Below are positions 15,644-24,282 of a stretch of 64,000 bases of DNA, in pieces. The stretch comes from Acetatifactor sp. GTDB lineage: Bacteria > Bacillota > Clostridia > Lachnospirales > Lachnospiraceae. The notes beneath the pieces were generated by a model. That model was not told the DNA's origin. It searched no databases and saw nothing but the letters and a program-made list of their open reading frames with translations. How positions within the stretch are numbered: position 1 is the stretch's first letter; each line of letters begins with the position of its first letter. Where the stretch lies: NCBI GenBank assembly GCA_022511425.1, contig JAFLRO010000004.1, positions 1-64,000 on the forward strand, written 5' to 3'. The translations under genes were made by a program, and so were the position numbers.

Positions 15644-16588
15644 ATGAGGAAAACGAAAATGTTTAATGAAGAGTATGTGACAATCAATGGAGTAGAGCAC
15701 TATTTGCTGCATTATAAAACGAAAAAAGAAGCTCCGGTACTTATTTTCATACACGGCGGGCCTGGACAGTCAGAGGCCATGATTGCATACATAGTAGAAG
15801 AGTATACCAGCCGCAATTATAACATTGTTTACTACGACCAGAGAGGGGCAGGCAAGACTTACTTAAAAAACAAAAAGGCAAGACCTGATACGGAGATATT
15901 AAAAGAGGATCTTCTGGGAATTGTGCTGTATGTAAAGAAAGCATATCAGAACGAAAAAGTCGGCCTCATTGGACATTCATGGGGAAGTGTTCTGGGCAGT
16001 ATGTTTGCCCTAGAACACCCGGAGCATACTTTGTGCTATATTGGATGCGGACAGGTGATAGACCTTATGGAAAATGAGCGTGTTGGCTATAACAAACTAA
16101 AGGATGCCATTGAAAAATCCGGAAACAAAAAGGACAGAAAGAAGCTAGAGAGAATCGGGGAATACCCGGTAGCCACATTTGATGCAGCCACCTATCGGAA
16201 AATGGGGAAAATTCGTGGCTTGCAAGGTAAGTATCATCTGGCAGCAAAGTTTGATAAGAATATGATACGAATGTTCCGTAAATCACCGATTATGGGGATG
16301 GCGGACATCTTTCCTTTTATTGCAAGCATGGTGGTCAATATGCAGGTCATGAAAGAACTTATGTCCTTTGATTTAAAAAGCAAAGGCGTGGAATATCAGG
16401 TGCCTGTGTACTATGTGCTTGGAGAGAATGACCAGCAGACTCCCATTGAGATAAGCATTGCTTATTTTAATGAAATCGAAGCGCCGGATAAAAAACTGTA
16501 TCTCATAAAAAATGCAGGTCATGTGGCAATGATTGATAATTTGAATGATTACAGAGCAGCAATATGTGAAATTGTAGATTGTCTGTGA
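15644..16588 (+). CDS. Alpha/beta hydrolase, proline iminopeptidase-like
   Basis: 314 aa from the ATG at 15644 (GGGGAGGAATAAGAAA upstream). The fold markers are HGGPGQSE (oxyanion hole, ~36), YYDQRGAGKT (~68), the nucleophile elbow GHSWGS (~112), the acid in LGENDQQTP and the histidine in KNAGHVAM near the C terminus. This combination is typical of S33 proline iminopeptidases and related esterases; the true substrate is unknown. It is cytosolic, with no signal peptide. Its partner is the TetR regulator immediately upstream, suggesting induction by a small molecule. Confidence 0.82.
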   Translation: MRKTKMFNEEYVTINGVEHYLLHYKTKKEAPVLIFIHGGPGQSEAMIAYIVEEYTSRNYNIVYYDQRGAGKTYLKNKKARPDTEILKEDLLGIVLYVKKAYQNEKVGLIGHSWGSVLGSMFALEHPEHTLCYIGCGQVIDLMENERVGYNKLKDAIEKSGNKKDRKKLERIGEYPVATFDAATYRKMGKIRGLQGKYHLAAKFDKNMIRMFRKSPIMGMADIFPFIASMVVNMQVMKELMSFDLKSKGVEYQVPVYYVLGENDQQTPIEISIAYFNEIEAPDKKLYLIKNAGHVAMIDNLNDYRAAICEIVDCL

Positions 16589-16712
16589 TTCAGTATACTC
16601 ACATCTCGACCGCTGTATATACATGACTATAACGGTATCCCAGCTTTTCTGCCAGAGCAACAGACATTGGGATTACTGGTAAACAACATAAGAATTTGGG
16701 GAGAGAACACAC

Positions 16713-18002
16713 ATGAATCGACAAAATGACAATTTGACTTGGGATAAATCCCACCATAGTATTTTTGAAAACTTCGCATTGGATTTAAACGGCTTTGCCG
16801 ATGCAGGATCTTATCCGTCAGATGCCAGTCAGGACGTTAAGTATGGTCTGGAGCTTCAATATAAACGTTTGAAAGACAAAAAGCTGAAGATGAAGTATGG
16901 TATTGTGCCAAGGGGACTGCTTCAGAATAGTGGAAGTTACGGAAAGCAGTGGAGCGATGACAAGTACATATGTCGAATGGAATATAGAACCTGTTGTTTG
17001 TCCAGATCCATATATAGAGATAATAAAAAGCTTTACGAAAAAGAACAGAACTCCGTTTTCTACCAGATGATTACCAACGCAAAAAATCCCAGTGCCGTCG
17101 CGGATGAGTTATATTCCTGTCCTAATTGCGGGGCGGTAAGCAAGATAGCGGTTTTGCAAAGCGGATGCCCCTATTGCGGAACCTTTTTTGAAATGAATGA
17201 GTTATATCCCAAGGTAACAAATTATTTCTTTATCAAGGACAGCGGATATACGGAAAAAGAAATCAAACGCAGTATAGGAAAAGTGATATTTCCCTGTATA
17301 GCATTCGCCATTATCGCGTATGTACTGTACTTCTTATTGGCTGGTTCACCCGAAGATGGCGGAGAGGTTACTCATATTGTGACTTCAACTATCAGCGGCA
17401 TTCTCGGAGGAACGGTATGTGGAGCAATCGGCGGATATATGATATGGGCAATCATAAAGCTGTGCTCTCTGTTCGCCGAGGCGGGAAAATCCATCCCCAT
17501 GCTTGTTAATACTGCAGGTTCGGCAGGGCGGTTTGAGTCCTTTATGAAACAGTACAGCCCGGAGTTTTCCTATGAATATTTTTCGGATAAAGTGGTCTCC
17601 ATGATTAAAACGATTATTTTTTCCGAGCGACCGGATGACTTGCCTTATTACGGGGGAGGAGCTCTCGGCAGTAGATTTCAAAATGTGGTGGAATCTTTAT
17701 ATTCCGGCGCAGTGGCTCTGAAACAATACAGAGTCGAGGGAGATTACTGTTATATTTCGACAGATGTATATTTGGAAAACTTATACGATAATGGCAGCAG
17801 GATTCATACAAATAAGGAGACAATACGTGTTGAGTTACGTAAGAATATCCGAAGACCCATAGATTTTAACTTTTCCATTGAGAGAATCCAGTGTAAAAGC
17901 TGTGGAGCCAGCTTTAATGCTGCCAGAATGCGTAATTGTCCGCATTGTGGCACAAGGTACGAGATAGGCGATGATGACTGGATGATAACGAAACTTAACT
18001 AA
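16713..18002 (+). CDS. Zinc-ribbon membrane protein with a TIM44-like region
   Basis: 429 aa, GGGGAGAGAACACAC before the ATG. A first zinc ribbon (YSCPNCGAVSK, GCPYCGTFFEM) lies at ~132-160. Two hydrophobic segments follow (VIFPCIAFAIIAYVLYFLL ~190-210 and a Gly-rich TISGILGGTVCGAIGGYMIW ~225-250). The region ~260-400, with FMKQYSPEFSYEYFSDKV, resembles the TIM44-like/NTF2-like fold found in bacterial membrane proteins. A second zinc ribbon (CKSCGASFNAARMRNCPHCG) sits at the C terminus. The function is not established. It stands alone and is followed by a strong terminator. Confidence 0.65.
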   Translation: MNRQNDNLTWDKSHHSIFENFALDLNGFADAGSYPSDASQDVKYGLELQYKRLKDKKLKMKYGIVPRGLLQNSGSYGKQWSDDKYICRMEYRTCCLSRSIYRDNKKLYEKEQNSVFYQMITNAKNPSAVADELYSCPNCGAVSKIAVLQSGCPYCGTFFEMNELYPKVTNYFFIKDSGYTEKEIKRSIGKVIFPCIAFAIIAYVLYFLLAGSPEDGGEVTHIVTSTISGILGGTVCGAIGGYMIWAIIKLCSLFAEAGKSIPMLVNTAGSAGRFESFMKQYSPEFSYEYFSDKVVSMIKTIIFSERPDDLPYYGGGALGSRFQNVVESLYSGAVALKQYRVEGDYCYISTDVYLENLYDNGSRIHTNKETIRVELRKNIRRPIDFNFSIERIQCKSCGASFNAARMRNCPHCGTRYEIGDDDWMITKLN

Positions 18003-18004
18003 GT

Positions 18005-18059
18005 CAATCATGAATATCGAAACCAATCATGATTAACTAATTTAACAAAATCAATCATG
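18005..18059. repeat. Three short CAATCATG repeats
   Basis: CAATCATG occurs at 18005-18012, 18024-18031 and 18052-18059, just after the stop codon; the middle copy is part of the palindrome AATCATGATT. Function unknown. Confidence 0.5.
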
Positions 18060-18067
18060 GACTAAGT

Positions 18068-18108
18068 CCCGCAAATTGCTGATAAGCAGTGGTCTGCGGG
18101 TCTTTTTT
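18068..18108 (+). terminator. Intrinsic terminator
   Basis: Outer stem CCCGCA/TGCGGG with an inner GCT/AGC stem, followed by TCTTTTTTG. It ends the zinc-ribbon protein transcript. Confidence 0.85.
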
Positions 18109-18168
18109 GTATACCTGTATGTTACGGATGGAATGGTGGTTCCGAATTTTACATCGTGTCGGATGCAA

Positions 18169-18234
18169 GTTACCATTAAAATCAAACAGCTTACCCGTCA
18201 GGGCATTGAAATGATTATTACCCACTGCTATCAT
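18169..18234 (+). promoter_or_regulatory. ABC-LytTR operon promoter with LytTR-like direct repeats
   Basis: TTGAAA (18206-18211), 17 bp, TATCAT (18229-18234). Upstream are two similar elements, AAGTTACC and AGCTTACC, whose GTTACC/CTTACC cores start at 18169 and 18190, 21 bp apart. Paired direct repeats about two helical turns apart directly upstream of -35 are the usual binding arrangement of LytTR regulators, one of which is encoded in this operon. Confidence 0.55.
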
Positions 18235-18262
18235 AGGCCTATCTTAAGAAGGAGGTCAGGTA

Positions 18263-19132
18263 ATGGGGATTATTCAAGTAGACAATTTAACAAAGAAATA
18301 CGGTGAACTCACTGCAGTCAACCATATTTCTTTTGAGGTGGAGAAGGGAACTATGTTAGGCTTTCTGGGTGTAAACGGCGCGGGCAAGACGACAGTCATC
18401 AATATGCTGGCGACGCTGCTTACGCCCGACGAGGGAAGTGCCAAGGTCTGCGGGGAGATCCTTGGAAAGGGAAACCAAGAAATTCGCAGGAAGATAGGAA
18501 TCGTATATCAGCAGAATTGTCTGGATGATATCCTGACAGTCCGGGAAAATCTTATATGCAGAGGAGTCCTTCACGGCGCGTCTCGGGCAGAGGCAAATGC
18601 TCAGTGCAAAAAGCTTAGTGAAATACTAAAGCTTGGGGATATCCTGAAGAAAAAATTCAGGACATTGTCCGGGGGGCAGAAGAGAAGGGCGGAGATTGCG
18701 GCTGCATTGATGCATACGCCGGAGCTGTTGTTTTTAGACGAACCCACTACCGGATTGGACCCTGCCACAAGAAAAGATGTCTGGAGCATTATTGAGGAAC
18801 TGCGCAAGAATGAGAAGATGACTGTATTTCTGACCACCCATTACATGGAAGAAGCTGCCGGAGCTGATAAGATCATTATCATGGATCACGGAAATATTAT
18901 TACTCAGGGAACGCCCTTTTCCCTAAAGGAGAAATATGCCAGCGACAGGCTCAAGCTGTATTACAAATCCGGCCGGGAAGAGGAAATCCCAGTGTCATCC
19001 ACTATGAAGGCTTTGCCCCTCATTCGTGAGGCGGAGGATAAAATAGACGGCTTTGAAGTGATTCAGGGAAATATGGATGATGTATTTTTAAATGCAGTGG
19101 GAAGATCTTTAGAGGAAGAAGGGGGAAATTAA
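18263..19132 (+). CDS. ABC exporter ATP-binding protein
   Basis: 289 aa, AAGAAGGAGGTCAGGTA before the ATG. All nucleotide-binding motifs are present: Walker A GVNGAGKTT, Q-loop YQQN, signature LSGGQKRR, Walker B LLFLDEPTTGLD and switch His in TTHYMEEA. The C-terminal tail (~230-289) is the extension common in DrrA/CcmA-type exporters. It pairs with the ABC-2 permease that starts two bases after its stop. The cargo is unknown; antimicrobial peptide, lipid or drug export are the typical jobs. Confidence 0.93.
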   Translation: MGIIQVDNLTKKYGELTAVNHISFEVEKGTMLGFLGVNGAGKTTVINMLATLLTPDEGSAKVCGEILGKGNQEIRRKIGIVYQQNCLDDILTVRENLICRGVLHGASRAEANAQCKKLSEILKLGDILKKKFRTLSGGQKRRAEIAAALMHTPELLFLDEPTTGLDPATRKDVWSIIEELRKNEKMTVFLTTHYMEEAAGADKIIIMDHGNIITQGTPFSLKEKYASDRLKLYYKSGREEEIPVSSTMKALPLIREAEDKIDGFEVIQGNMDDVFLNAVGRSLEEEGGN

Positions 19133-19133
19133 T

Positions 19134-20045
19134 ATGGAGCAGTTTTTTGTCTTTACAGGGCGCAACCTGAAAAGCTATTTCAGGGACAGGGGAAGTGTTT
19201 TCTTTTCCCTGCTGTCCATGTTCATTGTCATAGTTCTTATGGTATTTTTTCTGGGGGATATGTATATCGAAAATACGGTGGCCATTCTCGGCGAATTTCC
19301 GGGAAGAGATGCAGCTGTAGATCGGGAAAATGCAGAGCTTTTGATTCTCATATGGAATTTTGCGGGAATTCTTTCTATCAATGCGGTAACGGTAACACTG
19401 GCAGTCTACTCAGTGATGATAAAGGATCGGGTCACGGGGAAGATGAATTCAATCTATACCGCACCGGTCAGCCGTGGAATCATTACCGGCGGCTATATGG
19501 CAGCAGCGTGGACTGCTTCCGTTCTGGTATGTACGATAACGCTTTTTATAACGGAAATCTATGGTATAATAAAGGGAATGGATGCATTTTCCCCTCTTAC
19601 ACATGTACAGTTAATAGGGCTGATTCTGGTAAATTCATTTGTTTATGCGGCTTTTATGTACCTGTTGGCAATGGCGGCGAAAACAGAAGGCGCCTGGAGT
19701 GGAATTGGAACTGTGATAGGTACTCTGGTGGGATTCCTGGGAGGGATCTACATACCCATCGGCTCTCTTTCTCCGGCGATTGGAACTCTCATGAAATGTA
19801 CCCCGATAATCTATGGAACTTCCATGTTCAGGAGTGTAATGACAGAAGCGGTTGCAGAAATCACGTTTTCGGGAGTGCCGGAGGAGGTATTGGAAGAATA
19901 CCGGATTGTAACGGGAATTCATCTCGATGTCTTTGACAGGACAATCGGAATTACGGAAGAATGGCTGGGATTATTCCTGTGTGGCATCCTTTTACTGGCT
20001 GCGGGTATCATGGCGTTAAAATATGGAAGGAAGTCGGATAGATGA
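19134..20045 (+). CDS. ABC-2 type transporter permease
   Basis: 303 aa, with six predicted membrane helices: one near the N terminus (VFFSLLSMFIVIVLMVFFL), four between ~75 and 220 and one at the C terminus. The layout matches ABC-2 (DrrB-like) permeases, which form the channel of exporters. The ribosome site (GAAGGGGGAAATT) lies in the end of the ATPase gene. Its last four bases overlap the LytTR gene start, so all four genes are one operon. Confidence 0.88.
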   Translation: MEQFFVFTGRNLKSYFRDRGSVFFSLLSMFIVIVLMVFFLGDMYIENTVAILGEFPGRDAAVDRENAELLILIWNFAGILSINAVTVTLAVYSVMIKDRVTGKMNSIYTAPVSRGIITGGYMAAAWTASVLVCTITLFITEIYGIIKGMDAFSPLTHVQLIGLILVNSFVYAAFMYLLAMAAKTEGAWSGIGTVIGTLVGFLGGIYIPIGSLSPAIGTLMKCTPIIYGTSMFRSVMTEAVAEITFSGVPEEVLEEYRIVTGIHLDVFDRTIGITEEWLGLFLCGILLLAAGIMALKYGRKSDR

Positions 20046-20479
20046 AAATTACAATAGAGACGCCGAAAGAAGGAGAAGAAGACGAGATCATCGTGCGCTG
20101 CTCCACTCTGGACGACAGACTCATGAAATTGATATCTTCCCTGAAAACGGAGAGCTTTCAACTGACAGGATATGTGGATGACAAGATCGTGAAGCTTTTA
20201 CCGAAAGATGTATTCTATTTTGAATCTGTTGACAATAGGGTTTATGCTTATGCGAGCAAGGGTGTCTATGAGGTGCATAAGAAGCTGTATGAGATCGAGG
20301 AGGAATACACCAATACGGATTTTTTGAGGATATCCAAGTCGGCCATTGTAAATGTGGCGAAGATCGCTTATATCAGGCCTCTGTTGAACGGACGGTTTGA
20401 AGCAAAACTGAAGAATGATGAAAAAATCATCATTAACCGGCAGTATGTGATGGAACTGAAAAAGAAGCTTGGGATTTAG
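20042..20479 (+). CDS. LytTR-domain DNA-binding protein
   Basis: 145 aa. Residues ~45-145 form a LytTR domain, with KLLPKDVFYFESVDNRVYAY and FLRISKSAIVNVAKI as the characteristic strands; INRQYVMELKKKLGI is the conserved end. There is no receiver domain, so it is the short stand-alone form commonly paired with a DUF3021 membrane protein. It likely regulates this operon through the repeats at 18169-18195. Confidence 0.88.
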   Translation: MKITIETPKEGEEDEIIVRCSTLDDRLMKLISSLKTESFQLTGYVDDKIVKLLPKDVFYFESVDNRVYAYASKGVYEVHKKLYEIEEEYTNTDFLRISKSAIVNVAKIAYIRPLLNGRFEAKLKNDEKIIINRQYVMELKKKLGI

Positions 20480-20488
20480 GAGGCAGCG

Positions 20489-20911
20489 ATGAAGAAAGTG
20501 TCTGAATTTTTAAAATGGTTTTTTTATATAACAACTTGTGTTTTGTTCGTCTGGGCCGCTAATGTACAGCTTTCGGGCGGGGATGTTGTTCCTGCCAGTA
20601 CTTTGTGGCAGATTATGCTGTCAGGATTCGTGACCTCGTTTGTGACGGTGGTTTTTCGTCCTTTTGAGCAGGATAGTGGACGTGTCTTTATTATAAAAAC
20701 TGTAATACATTATTTTGTTTTGTGTGCGGTCATGATTCTGTTCGGCTGTTGGTTTGAATGGATGAACCTAAATATTCAAGGGATCATAATGATGGTGATT
20801 TCTGTGGCAGTCGTCTATTTTCTGGTGTATTTTGCCGCATACTGGTTGGATAAAAAGCAGGCAGATGAAATTAATAAAAAGTTGAAGAGGAAGTATAGTG
20901 AAGATGAATAA
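20489..20911 (+). CDS. DUF3021 membrane protein
   Basis: 140 aa, GGAGGCAGCG upstream. Four predicted membrane helices and a short charged C-terminal tail (DKKQADEINKKLKRKYSEDE). The neighbouring LytTR gene and this topology identify the DUF3021 family, thought to act as membrane partner or inhibitor of its LytTR protein. Last gene of the ABC operon. Mechanism not established. Confidence 0.75.
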   Translation: MKKVSEFLKWFFYITTCVLFVWAANVQLSGGDVVPASTLWQIMLSGFVTSFVTVVFRPFEQDSGRVFIIKTVIHYFVLCAVMILFGCWFEWMNLNIQGIIMMVISVAVVYFLVYFAAYWLDKKQADEINKKLKRKYSEDE

Positions 20912-20938
20912 TTATTTATTGATTCATAATGTTGTGAC

Positions 20939-20968
20939 GCCGCCGGAGTGCAGTAATACCCCGGCGGC
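20939..20968 (+). terminator. GC-rich hairpin after the ABC-LytTR operon
   Basis: 8-bp stem GCCGCCGG/CCGGCGGC with a 14-nt loop. The following T tract (TGTTCTGTGTTC) is weak. Confidence 0.5.
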
Positions 20969-21135
20969 TGTTCTGTGTTCTGACATATGGCGGGGCATAT
21001 GGGGGTGATATATGCAAGTGTGAATAATGATGGATGTATGCGCGAATAATTTGTGGTAAAGACTGGAAGAAGGTGTTATAATCAAAACTGCAATAAATCA
21101 ATGAAAAGTCATACATGGTAAAATAAGGATTCTAT

Positions 21136-22137
21136 ATGAGACAATTTATCAGTGAGAAAAAGAAAAAACGTATCTTTGATATCATCCAGATCGGTAAGAG
21201 GGATGATTTCGTGAGCCGCACCTTCGACTTGTTCATTGTTATCGTGATTTTGGCGAATATTGCAGTACTGTTCTTGGAGACCTTTGAGGAAGCGGCAGCA
21301 TATCTTCCAATTCTGCGTACTATTGAGACGATTACGGTCATCATATTTTGTGTTGAGTATCTGCTTAGAATCTGGACGGCAGAGTACCTATATCCGGATA
21401 AGGGAAAAGCGAGGGCAATCCTGCGGTTTCTTGTGTCCTTTGACGGAATTGTGGATCTGTGTACAATTTTACCTTTTTTCTTCTTATCCGGTTTCGTTGC
21501 TCTCAGGATGCTGCGGGTGGTCAGAATATTGCACTTATTCCGGATCAATGCCTATTATGACTCCTTTAATGTGATTACTTCTGTACTGAAAGAAAAGAAG
21601 AACCAGCTCATATCTTCTATTTTCATCATTCTGATGCTGATGTTGGCATCATCCCTCTGTATGTATAGCGCGGAACATGAGGTACAGCCCGAGGTATTTC
21701 AAAATGCTTTTTCGGGAATATGGTGGAGTATGTCCACGATTCTTACGGTGGGATACGGAGACATCTATCCTGTTACAATCTTAGGCCAGGCTATGGCAAT
21801 CGTCATATCATTTCTTGGTGTAGGTGTTGTTGCAATTCCTACCGGTATTATTTCCGCAGGTTTTGTGGAGCGTTATACACAGATGCAGAACCAGAATAAA
21901 GCCAGTGGAAGCGTCAGGGGGACTGTAAGCATTACTGTGGATGAGACAAGCCCTTTTGCGGGAAAATGTGTAAAAGCAGCAGAAGAAAAGCACCTGATTG
22001 ATATCGTGGTACTTTTCAGGGATGGCGCAGTGATCGTACCGGCAGATCTCACCCAGATTATGGTGGGAGATATCCTGATTTATCAGGCGCAGGGGATGGG
22101 TGCGGGTTCCGCTAGTATGAAGGGATTGCGCGCCTAA
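21136..22137 (+). CDS. Voltage-gated-type potassium channel with C-terminal RCK/TrkA-C domain
   Basis: 333 aa. Six membrane helices: S1-S3 between ~30 and 115, an S4-like helix with regularly spaced arginines (LRMLRVVRILHLFRI, ~122-136), then S5, the pore loop with the K+ selectivity filter TVGYGD (~204-209) and S6. Residues ~255-330 resemble a TrkA-C domain (GTVSITVDETSPFAGK, DGAVIVPADLTQIMVGD), which binds ligands to gate channels. It is predicted to conduct K+ across the cytoplasmic membrane in response to voltage or a nucleotide. It is a single gene with no operon partner. Confidence 0.92.
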   Translation: MRQFISEKKKKRIFDIIQIGKRDDFVSRTFDLFIVIVILANIAVLFLETFEEAAAYLPILRTIETITVIIFCVEYLLRIWTAEYLYPDKGKARAILRFLVSFDGIVDLCTILPFFFLSGFVALRMLRVVRILHLFRINAYYDSFNVITSVLKEKKNQLISSIFIILMLMLASSLCMYSAEHEVQPEVFQNAFSGIWWSMSTILTVGYGDIYPVTILGQAMAIVISFLGVGVVAIPTGIISAGFVERYTQMQNQNKASGSVRGTVSITVDETSPFAGKCVKAAEEKHLIDIVVLFRDGAVIVPADLTQIMVGDILIYQAQGMGAGSASMKGLRA

Positions 22138-22138
22138 C

Positions 22139-22166
22139 TTGACATTGTTACTATTTATGTTAAACT
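22139..22166 (+). promoter_or_regulatory. Promoter of the surface-glycan cluster
   Basis: TTGACA (22139-22144), 16 bp, TAAACT (22161-22166), beginning one base after the channel gene stop. The -10 box is poor, so confidence is moderate. Confidence 0.5.
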
Positions 22167-22303
22167 AAATACAATATTTATTGGATGACCGAGGGGTTAA
22201 TTGAGCAGGCTATTGTGCTAACATGGGATGTTTATAAGTTTATACTACAGAGCTTATTTTCAAAGAACAATAATATAATATGTCGCATGATACAGGAGGA
22301 ATT

Positions 22304-22726
22304 ATGTCCAAACATATTGGTGCACAATTACTGGAGTTTTCACAAAAAGGAGACGAACGGGGACATTTGGTCATTGTTGAAGGTATGCAGGATATTCCCT
22401 TTGATATCAAACGTATATTTTATATATACGGTTCAGCGCCAAATGTAGTGAGAGGTCAACACGCTAACAGGCGAAGTGAGTTTCTTCTGATTAATGTGGC
22501 TGGCACTTGCAAAGTGAAGGTAAAGGACGGTCGGGGAAATGAGGCTGTTTTTTCTTTGAACCGTCCACATACAGGAATATATCTTCCCCAAATGATCTGG
22601 AAGGACATGTATGATTTCAGTGAAGATTCCGTATTGCTCTGCCTTTCTTCGGAACATTATGATCCGGAGGAGTACATTCGGGACTATAATGAATTTGTAA
22701 ATATGGTTGCAGATGAGGATAAATAG
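22304..22726 (+). CDS. Sugar 3,4-ketoisomerase, FdtA/QdtA/WxcM cupin family
   Basis: 140 aa from the ATG at 22304 (ACAGGAGGAATT upstream; the longer frame from 22280 lacks a site). The cupin core carries RGQHANRRSEFLLINVAG, with the His and Arg used by FdtA/QdtA, and PHTGIYLPQMIWKDMYDF, also typical of the family. These enzymes convert dTDP-4-keto-6-deoxyglucose to the 3-keto isomer, the first committed step to dTDP-3-amino-3,6-dideoxyhexoses. The aminotransferase and hexapeptide acyltransferase for the next steps lie 1.5-2.4 kb downstream. Whether the product is Fuc3N- or Qui3N-type cannot be read from sequence. Confidence 0.85.
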   Translation: MSKHIGAQLLEFSQKGDERGHLVIVEGMQDIPFDIKRIFYIYGSAPNVVRGQHANRRSEFLLINVAGTCKVKVKDGRGNEAVFSLNRPHTGIYLPQMIWKDMYDFSEDSVLLCLSSEHYDPEEYIRDYNEFVNMVADEDK

Positions 22727-23653
22727 ATGAAAATATCCGTTGTAATTCCTGTGTACTACAATCAGGATAACCTAAGGCTCTTATACAAGGACATTCAGGA
22801 AAAACTATACTCCCATACAGAGTATGAATGGGAAATTGTCATGGTGAACGATGGTTCACAGGATAACAGCTATGGCATTATGCAGGAACTGGCAGCCGCA
22901 GATGTCCACCTGAGAATTTTCAGCCTTTCCAGAAATTTTGGCTCCCATGCCGCTATGCTTTGCGGGCTGTCGAATTGTACCGGTGACTGTGCAGTTGTGA
23001 AGGCTGCAGACTTGCAGGAACCTACTGAACTGGTTCTTGATATGGTGAAAAGCTGGGAGAAAGGTCACAATGTTGTCTTAGCAGTGCGGGAAGGCAGGGA
23101 AGAAAGTAAGCGGCAGACATTGTTTGCCAATTTGTATTACTGGTTGGTACGCAAAACGGCTCTTCCTAACATGCCTAAAGGTGGTTTTGATGTATATCTC
23201 TTAGATCGTAAGGTAATCGGAGTCCTGATGGCGCTGGATGAAAAGAACAGTGCTTTGACAGGACAGATTTTGTGGAGCGGGTTCAAGACGGACAAGATTT
23301 ATTATACAAGACTTGCACGGGAGATCGGTACCAGCAGATGGACCTTAAAGAAGAAGATACGATTAGTTTCGGATACTCTTTTCAGTTTTTCCACTCTGCC
23401 TATAAAAATTGTTACAATAGTTGGAACACTTTCTTTTATAGGATCTTTGATTTGGGCAGTTCTTGTATTGTGTTTTAAATTAGCGGGCATGATCGAAGTA
23501 AGCGGTTGGACAACCTTATTTATTTTTAATCTTTTCAGTTTTGGTGTGATTATGCTCACATTAGGAATACTTGGAGAATATCTATGGAGGATTTTCGATG
23601 CATCCCGAAACCGCCCGACATACATTATAGAGGATGAAAATGAACCGAGGTGA
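22727..23653 (+). CDS. GT2 glycosyltransferase, GtrB/ArnC/DPM1-like
   Basis: 308 aa, starting on the base after the previous stop. The GT2 fold shows SVVIPVYYNQDNL at the start, VNDGSQDNS as nucleotide-sugar site and the acceptor-site ADLQEPTEL replacing the usual DxD. The C-terminal ~230-295 holds two membrane helices, as in polyprenyl-phosphate sugar synthases. It likely transfers a sugar from a nucleotide donor to undecaprenyl phosphate at the inner membrane face. A GtrA-type flippase candidate lies 2.6 kb downstream in the same run. Confidence 0.87.
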   Translation: MKISVVIPVYYNQDNLRLLYKDIQEKLYSHTEYEWEIVMVNDGSQDNSYGIMQELAAADVHLRIFSLSRNFGSHAAMLCGLSNCTGDCAVVKAADLQEPTELVLDMVKSWEKGHNVVLAVREGREESKRQTLFANLYYWLVRKTALPNMPKGGFDVYLLDRKVIGVLMALDEKNSALTGQILWSGFKTDKIYYTRLAREIGTSRWTLKKKIRLVSDTLFSFSTLPIKIVTIVGTLSFIGSLIWAVLVLCFKLAGMIEVSGWTTLFIFNLFSFGVIMLTLGILGEYLWRIFDASRNRPTYIIEDENEPR

Positions 23654-23659
23654 CAAGAT

Positions 23660-24282
23660 TTGCATTTGAGAGCGTTGGAAGAAAAGGATATTAATGGAAT
23701 GTTTGAATGGATGCATGATCCTGAAATACAGAAATGTTTCATGTCACTATGGCTGATTATACCAGAGAAGATGCCCGGCATTTTATATGTACCGCAGAAG
23801 TTGAGCCTATAGATGGGAAAGATATTCATTACGCGATAGCTGACGATAACGGTGACTATTTGGGTACCATTAGTCTGAAAAGTGTTGATCTGGTCTCATC
23901 AAATGCTGAATATGCCATTAATCTTCGAAAGTGTGCTCAAGGAAAAGGAATTGCTGCTTGGGCTACAAAAGAAATTCTTAGGATTGCTTTTGAAGAATTT
24001 GGTTTTCATAGAGTATATCTGAATGTATTATCTGACAATCAAAAAGCTATCCGACTTTATGAAAAATGTGGGTTTGTATATGAAGGAACATTTCGGAATC
24101 ATCTATTGTTGAGAGGAGAATACAAATCGTTGAGATGGTACAGTATGCTAAAAGAAGAATATATCCCGGATAATTTCGGGGGAGGTAATGAGAAACAACA
24201 CATAATAAATATAGTATGCAGTTTTTCTAATACATGGGCTTGTTATTTTACATCATTTCATGTAAGGGAGGTTGCAAAATGA
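23660..24282 (+). pseudogene. GNAT acetyltransferase gene with a single-base frameshift
   Basis: A TTG at 23660 (GAGGTG 7 nt upstream) opens LHLRALEEKDINGMFEWM, then HDPEIQKCF, after which the frame is lost near 23730-23740. The rest continues one register off as HVTMADYTREDARHFI through the acetyl-CoA site (RKCAQGKGIAAWATKEIL) and LYEKCGFVYEGTFRNHLL to 24282. Restoring one base gives a normal ~200-aa GNAT protein. The position between glycosyltransferase and acyltransferase suggests an amino-sugar N-acetyltransferase. A sequencing error or real inactivation are both possible. A frame from 23734 alone lacks the first 25 residues. Confidence 0.65.

Noticed and set aside
18076-18306. Frame ahead of the ABC ATPase gene
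   Set aside because: It covers a terminator, promoter and operator-like repeats and overlaps the ATPase start; a chance frame.
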